From Maricaulis sp034659015 (GTDB lineage: Bacteria; Pseudomonadota; Alphaproteobacteria; Caulobacterales; Maricaulaceae): a stretch of DNA of 64,000 bases. A program made the position numbers and the translations under genes. Positions 55,888 to 63,712 of this stretch are shown here, piece after piece (position 1 is the first letter of the stretch; each line of letters opens with the position of its first letter). The stretch is from contig JAYEGL010000013.1 in NCBI GenBank assembly GCA_034659015.1, forward strand, positions 160,837 to 224,836, read 5' to 3'. Under the pieces are notes generated by a model. That model worked only from the letters and a program-made list of their open reading frames with translations. It searched no databases and was not told where the DNA came from.

Positions 55888-56127
55888 CTATTTGCTCAGC
55901 AGCAGGTTTAGATAAAACAAGATCACCAGCGCGATAAAGCCATAGACGATAATGATGCCCGCCAGAACGTTCGGGCCAATCTCGTATGAGCTTAGAGCTC
56001 CCATGACAAAAAACAGTCCGAGAACAAACGCGATCGATATCGGCCCCAACACCAGGATCTTTCTCAGCATTCCAGGCTCTTTAGCCACATAACGTTCGGC
56101 TCCCGATTTATCGATTGAGCTCATCAT
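55888..56127 (-). CDS. Small membrane protein after RHS tip (immunity candidate)
   Basis: From the ATG at 56127 (79 residues) it overlaps the last codons of the RHS fragment by 20 bases. Two hydrophobic helices (ILVLGPISIAFVLGLFFVMG and VLAGIIIVYGFIALVILFYL). Overlap with an RHS C-terminus is the usual place for an immunity gene. The function is not shown by sequence. Confidence 0.6.
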   Translation of the reverse strand: MMSSIDKSGAERYVAKEPGMLRKILVLGPISIAFVLGLFFVMGALSSYEIGPNVLAGIIIVYGFIALVILFYLNLLLSK

Positions 56128-57320
56128 CTTGAATCGGCTCGTTGTTCGCGAGGTGATTTTGCGCACTATCGACGGCCGTGTTGGTCAGAGCCGCGGACGC
56201 ATTCCCCAAGCGAGCAGAAGTGCCAGTATCTCCGAACGGCCCCGCACGACCGCTCGCATTGCCAGCATATCGATCAGCCGATACGCGCCCCAACCCTGCT
56301 TGATCTGCGCGGCGTTGAACTTGGCCTCCAACGAGTCCGCCAGCGCCGCCAGCAGTTCCCCCGCGAAGAGCCGCTTCACCAACGGCACCTACATCCGTTA
56401 CCGCACCGTCATCGATTAGTTGGGCGGCGACCTCGCCGCCCGCGCCACCGACTCCACCTTCAACGATACCCTGTGTAACACGTCCGGCAGTGCTATTAAG
56501 GATTCTTGCTCCTTGAACCGCGCCGCGCGCCGCAACGGTTCCGCCTCGAATGGCAGCACCAGCGAGGCCGCCCGTAGCGCCAATCGCTCCACCAACTACG
56601 GCCGACCTTAGAACAGCACCGCCGTCAACCGCGCTCAGGTCCCCACCGTTCTGGTACAACTGTACTCCGGTTTCGACCGCTGCACCAATCGCAGCGCCAA
56701 TCAAGCCGCCGACAATTCCGAACTCCCCCGTGGGATCGGTCGCATTGAGTGGATTATTCCCGACATAAGCATACAGGTTCCACTGATCCTCATACCCGAT
56801 CGGGTCGACCTGTAGAAAGCGGCCCAGGTCCGGATCGTAATAGCGCGCCCGGTAGTAGTAGAGCCCCGTCTCCGGGTCATGGCGGCGGCCGGTGTAGCGG
56901 AAGGGGTTGCCCGAGGCATCGCCCACCAGTTCCACGCCGAAGGGCGTGTAGAAGAATTGCTGGTGCAGCTGGCCGTTTTCGTTCTGGACGGCCAGGACAT
57001 TCCCCTGCCGGTCGGCCAGGTAGAAGCGTGTCTGCACGCTGCCCCTGCCAGGTTCACAGTGTGCCGAACCCCGGCATTCCACGATCGCGACCCGCTGATC
57101 GGTCCCCGCGCCGGGGATATACCGCCGCAAAAGTTCGCCGGTATCGCTGTCGTATTCCGCGATCTCCATGTCCCCGGCGTGCAGATAGTCCGTGCCTACC
57201 CCGTCGACCGTCTTGCGCACCCGCCGCGCCGCCGGCCCGTAGGAATACGCCGCCAGACCGCCCGACAGCGTCGTCGCCGTCAGAAGCTGGTTCTCCGAAG
57301 AGAAAGTTGCCGGAGAAATA
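56108..57320 (-). pseudogene. RHS protein C-terminal fragment with Gly/Ala-rich tip
   Basis: An open frame from the REP border to a stop at 56108. It carries the RHS core (YSYGPAARRVRKTVDGVGTD, QQFFYTPFGVELVGDASGN, YRARYYDPDLGRFLQVDPIG, the conserved pre-tip WNLYAYVGNNPLNATDPTGE) and about 195 variable residues rich in Gly and Ala. The N-terminal barrel half is missing, cut at REP copy d. The tip has no toxin motif I know. Confidence 0.75.
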
Positions 57321-57339
57321 GGTGCGTGTCACCGTTTCC
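57321..57339 (-). repeat. REP-like element, copy d
   Basis: GGTGCGTGTCACCGTTTCC at the 5' border of the RHS fragment. A partial second copy, GATGTCACCGTTTA, follows at 57345-57357. The rest of 57358-57461 shows nothing. Confidence 0.8.
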
Positions 57340-57461
57340 CTACTGATGTCACCGTTTACTGAAGTTTTTGAAATATTTGAACGGGTTACGCATTCGCGGA
57401 GGCTACGAAACCGCTACCTCGCGCTCAAGCCCAGGTTCTTCTGACAATTCCCCCCCTTTTG

Positions 57462-57710
57462 CTAAGGCGCCCCTCTACTTCCAAATGCCCGCTGAAGGAT
57501 ATCTACAAGTGTGCGAAATACCGCGACCACATATGCGACCACCATTCCAGCGCCAAAAATGAGAATCCATTTCCAGTCCAGCGCTTCCTGAATTGAATTA
57601 GCACCTTCCAAGCCTTGCCACATGGCGACCGCAGCACCGGCCGAAAATGACACCACCGGAAATAAAACGAAGAACAATACTATATCCCAGAAACTTGAGC
57701 GTTCTCCCAT
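57462..57710 (-). CDS. Small membrane protein after RHS tip (immunity candidate)
   Basis: The 82-residue protein has two hydrophobic helices (IVLFFVLFPVVSFSAGAAVA and WILIFGAGMVVAYVVAVF). It starts ten bases after the RHS stop at 57721, the position of an immunity gene. It is AT-richer than the host genes. Not a known family to me. Confidence 0.6.
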   Translation of the reverse strand: MGERSSFWDIVLFFVLFPVVSFSAGAAVAMWQGLEGANSIQEALDWKWILIFGAGMVVAYVVAVFRTLVDILQRAFGSRGAP

Positions 57711-57720
57711 CAGTCAACCT

Positions 57721-58850
57721 TTACCGATCGTCTAGTTCTTCGCGGAGCCCTTCGGCGGCGGCGCCGGCTACACCGAGTGCGGCTCCTGATCGCTGACCCG
57801 GTTGAGGCACGTTGTTGCTAAAAACCGGATTGGCGCGCGCGTTGCCAAATTGCTGATGAGCCCCCCTGGCGGCTGCCGCGCCTTGGAACGTGCCAGCTAC
57901 GCCCCCCAATGCCGCCCCCTGGGCTGCATCGCTAAGCACCTCCCCGCCGTCCACGGCGCCGAGGCCCTGCTCCATCACGGCCATAGCATCACCACCATGT
58001 GTTGCCTGTGACAGCGAACTCGCGGTCGCCGAAGCCGATCCGCCTGCGACCGCGCCATTCGCAGCTCCCTGGACTGTTCTGCTCGTGACCGTTTGACGCG
58101 TTCCTGTGGCCAAAGTGCTTCGGGCTACCGCTCTTGCGCCAGCGGCTGCTCCCTTGCTTACTAGATTACCTACACCACCAGATACAGCACCGATAGCGGC
58201 TGCACCCGCGACTTGAGCTACCTGCCGCCCAGCGGCGTTGAGGGCGCCGCCTACATCGCCGTTGCGGAGGGCGGCGCCTGCTGCGGCATACGCGGCTCGC
58301 CCTTCTCTCGTTGATAACTGAGAACCGAGCTCAATTGCCCCCCCAATGACCCCTCCGATAACCCCGAACTCCCCCGTCGGATCTGTCCCATTCAGCGGAT
58401 TATTCCCGACATACGCATAGAGGTTCCACTGATCCTCATACCCGATCGGGTCGACCTGCAGGAGTGAGCCGGATCACGAAACGACGCCCGAGCCGTCGTT
58501 TCGCCGGCGAACGCCCAGGTCCGGATCGTAGTAGCGCGCCCGGTAGTAGTAGAGCCCGGTCTCCGGATCAAAGCGGCGGCCGGTATAGCGGAAGGGGTTG
58601 CCCGAGGCATCGCCGACCAGTTCCACACCGAACGGCGTGTAGAAGAATTGCTGCACCAGCGCGTCCGCGCCGGCCCGCGTGACGGCCAGGACATTCCCCT
58701 GACGGTCGGCATGGTAGTAGTCGGTCTGCGTCCCCGCCTCCCGGGCCCGGCAGTTCGCCGACGTGCCGCAATCGACCATCACGACACGCTGGTCCACACC
58801 CGGCCCCGGAATATAGCGCCGCAGGAGTTCGCCGGAGACGCTGGGAAATG
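57721..58850 (-). pseudogene. RHS protein C-terminal fragment with one internal stop
   Basis: The RHS core (LLRRYIPGPGVDQRVVMVD, QQFFYTPFGVELVGDASGN, YYYRARYYDPDLG) leads to a TGA at 58474-58476 brought in by a 51-base palindromic insertion. The frame then resumes (LLQVDPIGYEDQWNLYAYVG) through a Gly/Ala-rich tip ending at 57721. The 5' end is cut at REP copy e. Without the insertion it would read through to the tip. Confidence 0.78.
58462..58512. repeat. 51-base palindromic insertion in RHS
   Basis: It replaces six bases found at the same place in the RHS copy at 56108. It contains CGAAACGACG (58477-58486) and CGTCGTTTCG (58494-58503), a perfect 10-base inverted repeat with a 7-base loop. 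The net gain of 45 keeps the frame but adds a TGA. It is unlike the REP core and looks like a second small repeat family. Confidence 0.7.
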
Positions 58851-58867
58851 GGTGCGTGTCACCGCTT
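58851..58867 (-). repeat. REP-like element, copy e
   Basis: GGTGCGTGTCACCGCTT, preceded by GGGAAAT. It is the junction between the RHS fragment (left) and the recombinase tail (right). Confidence 0.78.
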
Positions 58868-59296
58868 GTTTTCCGGCTCGCTCGGAGCGGGCTGGCCGGG
58901 GTGCTGGGTCTGGATCCGGGTGCCCTCGCCGACGAAGCCCTTCTTGTCGAGACCGGGTTCGCGCTGCGCCGGCGCGGGGTGGAGGTGAAGATCGTCACCG
59001 GTGCGATCGAGCAGGCACCGGACAAAACCCTGATCAAAACGATTGCCCGGGCGCATCAATGGCTGGCCGAGGCCCGCAGCGGGATCTCGCTCGCCGCCAT
59101 TGGCCGGCGCCATGGCTGGACCGACAGCCCGGTCCGCCAGCGCATCCGGCTGGCCTTTTTATCTCCGGCGATCACGGCCGCCATTCTGGACGGCCGTCAG
59201 CCGCCCGATCTCACGCTGCAGCACCTGCTGACCGCGCCCATCCCGCTGGACTGGGATCGCCAGGTCGAAGCGCTGGGATTTACCGACTTCATCTGA
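58856..59296 (+). pseudogene. Serine recombinase C-terminal remnant
   Basis: The frame carries GVEVKIVTGAIEQAPDKTLI, AHQWLAEARSGISLAAIGRR, VRQRIRLAFLSPAITAAILD, DGRQPPDLTLQHLL and IPLDWDRQVEALGF. This is the distinctive tail of large alphaproteobacterial recombinase-family (resolvase-type) proteins. The catalytic N-terminal domain and zinc ribbon are gone; the break falls at REP copy e. It is a relic of the element that once held the primase and XRE genes. Confidence 0.75.
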
Positions 59297-59340
59297 TGTA
59301 CCCGCATCCCTGATGCCGCCGGAACATTCCCTGTTCCAGT

Positions 59341-59372
59341 CCCGAGCAGGGAAGGATGTTTCCCTGCTCGGG
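59341..59372. repeat. Long perfect stem-loop downstream of the recombinase tail
   Basis: CCCGAGCAGGGAA (59341-59353) and TTCCCTGCTCGGG (59360-59372) form a 13-base stem with a 6-base loop. The sequence AGGGAAAT or close forms recurs several times to about 59660. It could be a terminator or recombination site. The remaining 59373-59944 has no convincing gene. Confidence 0.6.
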
Positions 59373-59944
59373 TCTTTAGGGAAATGCCCTCTATCTGCCT
59401 GTAAATTCGGGATCATTCCCGGTCTCCATTCGGCGCTACGCTGTTTTTCGGCGATATATCCCTGTAAATGCCGGGGGAGCAGGGAAATCCCGTATCCGAT
59501 CTGCCCGAAACGGCGCGGTGAGACGCGGCGGCGAATAGGTGGGAAATTGGCGGGAGACGCGCGGTCTCCGAAACCGGGAATAGGCCTACACCGCGGAAAC
59601 GCGGCGGGAATTGACGCGCCGTCTGACAGTCTTCGCAAGACCAGGGAAATATGGCGGAGGGGATGGGCCTGACGTCGAACCTTCTCCACCCTAAGTCGTT
59701 GTTTTATTTATCCGCCCGATGGTTTGAATGGTCATCCAGCTTCAGACGCGACTAGCAGCGAAACGGATGAAGTGCGGTTGTGACAGCTTCTTGCGGAACA
59801 CAACGGACCAGTTCGCTTCGGTCCGATGCACTTGAACACTTTCTTCCCGCCAGACCGCCTTCGATCACGGTGGTGTCATGCCCATCTGGCGCAGGCTGTC
59901 GGCGGCAAGGGCCGCGCGCGCCGGACGCATATTACGGCTGGCGC

Positions 59945-60265
59945 ATGGCGTTCTATATCCTCGGCGTCTTCCTCGTGGTCTTCGTCGCGACGGCGCTGCT
60001 CCTGCATTATGGGTTTGCGGCCCTCGAACTTTTTCCCTCCGCCGATCAGGTTCGTGCGGTCCCCGAGCGCGAGTTCTTCAAGTTCGACTACGCATTCTGG
60101 TTCAACATGGCCTTCCTGGCGCTCACGGCCGTCTTTCTCGTCTGGAAGGTCAAAAGGACTGGTTTTTCCTTCTCAGCCGGCGACGGCGCTATTGAGAAGA
60201 TGCTCTTCTGGCTCGCCGTAGTCGCCTATGCGTGGCTAGGGGTCCGTCTTCTCGTCGGGCTCTGA
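59945..60265 (+). pseudogene. Membrane permease C-terminal fragment (UPF0718/YraQ-like)
   Basis: 106 residues from the ATG at 59945, with three hydrophobic helices (MAFYILGVFLVVFVATALLL, FWFNMAFLALTAVFLVW, MLFWLAVVAYAWLGVRLLVG). It resembles the C-terminus of permeases carried on metal-resistance islands, but the N-terminal two thirds are missing. The frame continues upstream without homology I can see. Family call is tentative. Confidence 0.45.
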
Positions 60266-60381
60266 GGCTCAAGGATCGGGATGGCGTGGCGAGCGCGAGC
60301 CGACTATTCTACATGTTGGCAAGCTGTGCCGTCAAAGCGCTAAGGTCTACTATGCTGCGGTGCCGGTTAAAACTCGGCCGT

Positions 60382-60726
60382 TCATGCCCCACGATAATTG
60401 TCACACGCCTCAACGCCTTCCGCGACCACGTCGAGAAGTGCGTCCACATCGCTCAGAAGGACCGTGATGCGCGGGCTGCTGATACGGTAGCGGATGAAGC
60501 GCCCATCGCGGTCGCTGGCGACAAGCCCGCAGTCCAGCAGGCACCTCAGGTGGTTGGAGACGTTGGGTTGCGATAGTTCCGTCCGCTCGACGATCTCGTG
60601 AACGGCCAATGGCTCATTGCAAAGTGCACCGAGAATGGCCAGGCGGCTCGGGTCCGCGAAGCCGCGGAACAATTTCGCCCGTCGCTCGATGGTCGCGCTC
60701 TTGCGGTCATCGACGATTTGCACCAT
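60382..60726 (-). CDS. ArsR/SmtB-family metal-responsive repressor
   Basis: The 114-residue protein has a winged helix: KLFRGFADPSRLAILGALCN, then ELSQPNVSNHLRCLLDCGLV and the wing RDGRFIRYRI. Cys residues at ALCN, RCLLDCG and the C-terminal EACDNY could bind Cd, Pb or Zn, as in CmtR/CadC types. It is divergent from the CDF exporter and probably represses it. Confidence 0.9.
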   Translation of the reverse strand: MVQIVDDRKSATIERRAKLFRGFADPSRLAILGALCNEPLAVHEIVERTELSQPNVSNHLRCLLDCGLVASDRDGRFIRYRISSPRITVLLSDVDALLDVVAEGVEACDNYRGA

Positions 60727-60744
60727 ATCACTCCTCGCTGATAT
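60725..60744. promoter_or_regulatory. Candidate ArsR operator
   Basis: ATATCA (60725-60730), eight bases, TGATAT (60739-60744) is an inverted repeat overlapping the ArsR start in the 56-base divergent gap. Confidence 0.45.
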
Positions 60745-60782
60745 GTTGTTCTTCGATTCATCCTAGCAGGAATAGCGCGACC

Positions 60783-61637
60783 ATGGCCAACACCGAAAGA
60801 GCCGGATCGACGGCTGATGCCCCGCCCTTCCGTTACCGGGTTTCCGGTATGGATTGCGCAAAGGATGCCGCGCAGATTGAACGGGCGGCGCAGTCGGCCG
60901 GAGTAGCGCCCGACGATGTGAAGGTGTCGGCCGCAACGCACATCATGACACTGAACGCCTCCGAGGCGCGCCTGCCAGATATCGAAAAGGCCGTTGCGGT
61001 GACCGGTTACGGCTTCGACCGGATCGAGGGCGATGGAGATATTCCGCCGAATCCGGCTCATCAGGATCCGGCCTACCGACGCGCTCTCTGGATCGTCGTG
61101 ATCCTGAACGTGGGTTACGGCGTCCTTGAAATGATCGGCGGATTCATCGCCGGATCACAGGCCGTGAAGGCCGATGCGCTCGATTTCATCGGCGATGGCG
61201 CGATCACCTTCCTCGGCCTGCTGGCCATTGGCTGGAGCCTCGCCTGGCGGGCTCGGTCGGCCCTGATCCAGGGCATTTTCCTCGGGCTCCTCGGTCTTGG
61301 CGTCCTCGGCACGACGATCGTCCGGGTCTTCGAACGGACGACGCCGGATGCAGGTCTCATGGGCCTGCTCGGCATGATCGCCGTTGTCGTCAATGTCGTC
61401 TCCGTTCTGCCGCTGCTGCGGTTCCGCAAGGGCGACGCGAACATGCGGGCCGTCTGGCTCTTCTCGCGCAACGACGCCATCGGCAATGCGGCGGTCGTCA
61501 TCGCCGCCGGTCTCGTAGCGTGGCTGGGCAGCGCGTGGCCCGACCTTATCGTCGCCTTCGGTATCGCCGGACTGTTCCTGCACTCCGCTTGGGCGATCAT
61601 TCGCGATGCGCGGGCCGATCTGAAGGCGGCGGCATGA
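60783..61637 (+). CDS. Cation diffusion facilitator with N-terminal HMA-like domain
   Basis: From the ATG at 60783 (284 residues). Residues about 15-80 form an HMA-like fold with FRYRVSGMDCAKDAAQIERA; the usual GMxCxxC has lost its second Cys (GMDCAKD). Six membrane helices follow, with VKADALDFIGDGAITFLG and FSRNDAIGNAAVV, the metal sites of the CDF family. The cytoplasmic C-domain of most CDFs is absent. It likely exports Cd, Zn or Pb. It overlaps lspA by four bases. Confidence 0.88.
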   Translation: MANTERAGSTADAPPFRYRVSGMDCAKDAAQIERAAQSAGVAPDDVKVSAATHIMTLNASEARLPDIEKAVAVTGYGFDRIEGDGDIPPNPAHQDPAYRRALWIVVILNVGYGVLEMIGGFIAGSQAVKADALDFIGDGAITFLGLLAIGWSLAWRARSALIQGIFLGLLGLGVLGTTIVRVFERTTPDAGLMGLLGMIAVVVNVVSVLPLLRFRKGDANMRAVWLFSRNDAIGNAAVVIAAGLVAWLGSAWPDLIVAFGIAGLFLHSAWAIIRDARADLKAAA

Positions 61638-62134
61638 ATAGCCGCGTTCTGGGCGGGCTCTGCGCGATCGCAGCGCTTGGTCTCGATCAGGGCACCAAGG
61701 CGCTTGCCCTTAGCACACCGGCGCTTGAGAGCGGGGTCGAGGTTTTACCCTTTCTGAACCTCGTGCGGGTTCTGAACGATGGGGTCAGCTTCGGTATACT
61801 CGGCGGGGTCGTACCGTGGTGGGGCCTCATCGCGCTTGCTGGCGTGATCGTGGCGTGGCTACTGATCTGGCTGTGGCGCGCGCCGGACAGGCTGACGGGT
61901 GCGGCCCTCGGTCTGATCATCGGAGGCGCGCTCGGAAATGTCCTCGACCGCCTGCGCTATCAGGCCGTCCCGGACTTTCTGGATTTCCATTACGGATCAT
62001 ACCACTGGCCGTCCTTCAATCTCGCGGACGTGGCGATTTTCTGCGGTGCGGCCCTGCTGTTCTGGGACAGCTTCCGCTCGGCGAAGAACCAGCCTGCTCA
62101 GGGTCAACGCAAGGAAAACACAACGGGGGTATAA
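61634..62134 (+). CDS. lspA: Signal peptidase II (lipoprotein signal peptidase)
   Basis: The 166-residue protein with four helices keeps the catalytic Asp pair in GALGNVLDRLRY and FNLADVAIFCGA, plus LVRVLNDGVSFGIL. It overlaps the CDF stop as ATGA. A second lspA linked to metal exporters is a known arrangement (PbrC in lead resistance). It is therefore likely the island's accessory copy rather than the housekeeping one. Confidence 0.93.
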   Translation: MNSRVLGGLCAIAALGLDQGTKALALSTPALESGVEVLPFLNLVRVLNDGVSFGILGGVVPWWGLIALAGVIVAWLLIWLWRAPDRLTGAALGLIIGGALGNVLDRLRYQAVPDFLDFHYGSYHWPSFNLADVAIFCGAALLFWDSFRSAKNQPAQGQRKENTTGV

Positions 62135-62137
62135 CCC

Positions 62138-62299
62138 ATGTCCGGCATACCATCTGCGAAGGGCTTCGACAGCACGCTCGCCCTGCTGCGCAACCCGTAT
62201 GGGTTCATTTCGGAGACCTGCCGCGATCTTGACAGCGACCTGTTCGAGACCCGCGTCCTCTTTCAAAAGACGATCTGCATGACCGGGAATAAACGGTGA
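62138..62299 (+). pseudogene. Cytochrome P450 (CYP152-like) N-terminal remnant
   Basis: 53 codons starting four bases after lspA: SAKGFDSTLALLRNPYGFIS and SDLFETRVLFQKTICMTG match the N-terminus of CYP152 fatty-acid peroxygenases. At residue 50 the frame enters REP copy f and ends as N-K-R-stop. The haem domain is gone. This fixes the point where the REP-RAYT unit broke the operon. Confidence 0.72.
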
Positions 62300-62314
62300 C
62301 ACGCACCGATTTCC
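62291..62314 (+). repeat. REP-like element, copy f (left flank of RAYT)
   Basis: The core CGGTGACACGCACCG is a 5-base stem with an ACACG loop, between AAA and ATTTCC. It is inverted relative to copy g on the other side of the transposase gene. Confidence 0.85.
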
Positions 62315-62315
62315 C

Positions 62316-62978
62316 TCAACCCTTCCGGCGCGGGCGCCCCGGCGAACCGGGGCGCAGGCGGCGGGCGGACTTGGTCTCCAGATCCGCGATCCAGGCGTCC
62401 TCCCCCAGTGGATAGCCGGTCTGCGTGAAATCGCCCAGCAGCATCTCCTCGCGCGGGCTCGTGCCCTCGGCCAGATAGCGTGGCCAGTCGGCGATGCGGT
62501 CCAGCCAGGGCGCCGTCTGCGTCAACCCGTCCGGCTTTCCGTCGACATGGCAGCGCGCGCTCGACCAGGGCCAGTCCTGCGCCTGCTCGCACAGGCGCGC
62601 CGCAACCGGATTGTTCTCCACATAGCGTACAGCCGCCAGCGCATGCCCCTCGTCCATCGCGCAGGAGGCAAAACGGCCCTGCCAGAGAAAACCCGTCCAG
62701 CCTTCGCGCGCATTGATCCGCTGCGTATAGTGCCAATGCGCGTGTCCGACGGTCCGGGCGAGCGCCTCCGCTCGCGACGGCTCCAGCACAAGATGCACAT
62801 GGTTTGGCATCAGGCACCAGGCCCAGCAACGCACGCCGTGCGTCGCGCAAGCCGCCGCCATAAGGTCACGGTACAGCGCATAGTCCGCATCCTCGAAGAA
62901 GGTCTGCTGACGCCGGTTTCCCCGCTGGGTCACATGATGCGGAAAACCGGGCAGGACAATGCGTGCACGGCGGGCCAT
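62316..62978 (-). mobile_element. REP-associated tyrosine transposase (RAYT), IS200-like
   Basis: The 220-residue protein has the RAYT/Y1 transposase layout: RIVLPGFPHHVTQRGNRRQQ, FFEDADYALYRDLM, WCLMPNHVHLVLEP (HUH motif) and AVRYVENNPVAARL (region with the catalytic Tyr). RAYTs act as single-strand nucleases on REP hairpins. Its stop is two bases from REP copy f, and copy g stands about 55 bases upstream of its start. This is the likely agent that spread the REP copies in regions 4 and 5. Confidence 0.93.
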
Positions 62979-63034
62979 GCGCCGAATTTAGGGGTAAAGC
63001 CCCTCCAGCACAACCAAAACGTGTTGTAGCGCGT

Positions 63035-63060
63035 GGAAATTGGTGCGTGTCACCGTTTCT
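63035..63060 (-). repeat. REP-like element, copy g (right flank of RAYT)
   Basis: GGTGCGTGTCACCGTTTC preceded by GGAAATT. It overlaps the last codons of the DUF3703 gene, whose final K-K-R-stop is encoded by the repeat. Confidence 0.85.
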
Positions 63061-63337
63061 TGCTGCCGGTATTGCCCTTCGGGACCCAGCCGAAGACATA
63101 GCCCGGAATAACGGCGACGAGCCGCACGATTTGTCCGCGAATCTCCCGCCGGTCGGACCGGCGGATGCCGAGCTTGAGCATCCACCAGTGCGTGGACCAG
63201 TGGGTGAGAAAATACCGCTGGCCGAGAATGTGCGCCCGCTCGAAATGGTGGAGCGCCAGCGCGTCCTCGCGGGCCGCGTAGGCGGCGCGCGCCTGGCTCA
63301 TTTCTGCGGCCCAGGCTGTTTTGAGGTTCGGGTTCAT
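63050..63337 (-). CDS. DUF3703 family protein, end replaced by REP
   Basis: The 95-residue protein has the DUF3703 pattern: MNPNLKTAWAAEMSQARAAY, LHHFERAHILGQRYFLTHW and THWWMLKLGIRRSDRREI. The family is common beside CDF exporters and has no known function. Its end (WVPKGNTGSKKR) is cut a few residues short of usual and closed by the REP. It is likely still folded. It is last in the CDF-STAS-DUF3703 run. Confidence 0.85.
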   Translation of the reverse strand: MNPNLKTAWAAEMSQARAAYAAREDALALHHFERAHILGQRYFLTHWSTHWWMLKLGIRRSDRREIRGQIVRLVAVIPGYVFGWVPKGNTGSKKR

Positions 63338-63346
63338 GATCGCGCT

Positions 63347-63712
63347 TCAGCCCGGCCGGACCCAGTCGGTGGCCACCGCTGTCTCGGCGGCGTCGAACCA
63401 GCGCATCTCGGCGCGTGTGAGGAGGCCGGCGAGCGATGTGCCCCACTGCATCCACCTCCGCTCCCCCACGACGGCGATGCGGTGGAAGTCGTTGCGGTGC
63501 GCCGTGTCCATCTTCAGGTCTTCGGCCATTGCTGCAGGTCCCTCATAGCCCTCGAACCCGGTGAGATCCACCAGCAGGCCCGGGCTGCCGCTGCTCGTTT
63601 CCAACCGCTCGTGCAGCAATGCGTGCATGCGCTTCAAGTCGGCCTGCGAGAGTTTCCCCTCGCAGACGATGCCGATGACGTCGTCACGATCGGTCAGTGT
63701 TTCAGTGAACAT
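63347..63712 (-). CDS. SpoIIAA/STAS-like protein
   Basis: The ATG at 63712 (121 residues) has GGAGG upstream. The fold is indicated by GIVCEGKLSQADLKRMHALL, PGLLVDLTGFEGYEG and HRIAVVGERRWMQWGTSL, as in SpoIIAA-like (DUF3478) proteins. It overlaps the CDF stop by 11 bases and lies nine bases before DUF3703. Its role in metal resistance is unknown. Confidence 0.8.
   Translation of the reverse strand: MFTETLTDRDDVIGIVCEGKLSQADLKRMHALLHERLETSSGSPGLLVDLTGFEGYEGPAAMAEDLKMDTAHRNDFHRIAVVGERRWMQWGTSLAGLLTRAEMRWFDAAETAVATDWVRPG

Noticed and set aside
56185..56388. 67-codon leftward frame inside the RHS tip
   Set aside because: It overlaps the longer RHS reading frame, which has continuous homology and a Gly/Ala-rich tip.
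59159..59689. 176-codon leftward frame after the recombinase tail
   Set aside because: It runs antisense over the recombinase end and the 13-base stem, with no motif or start signal.
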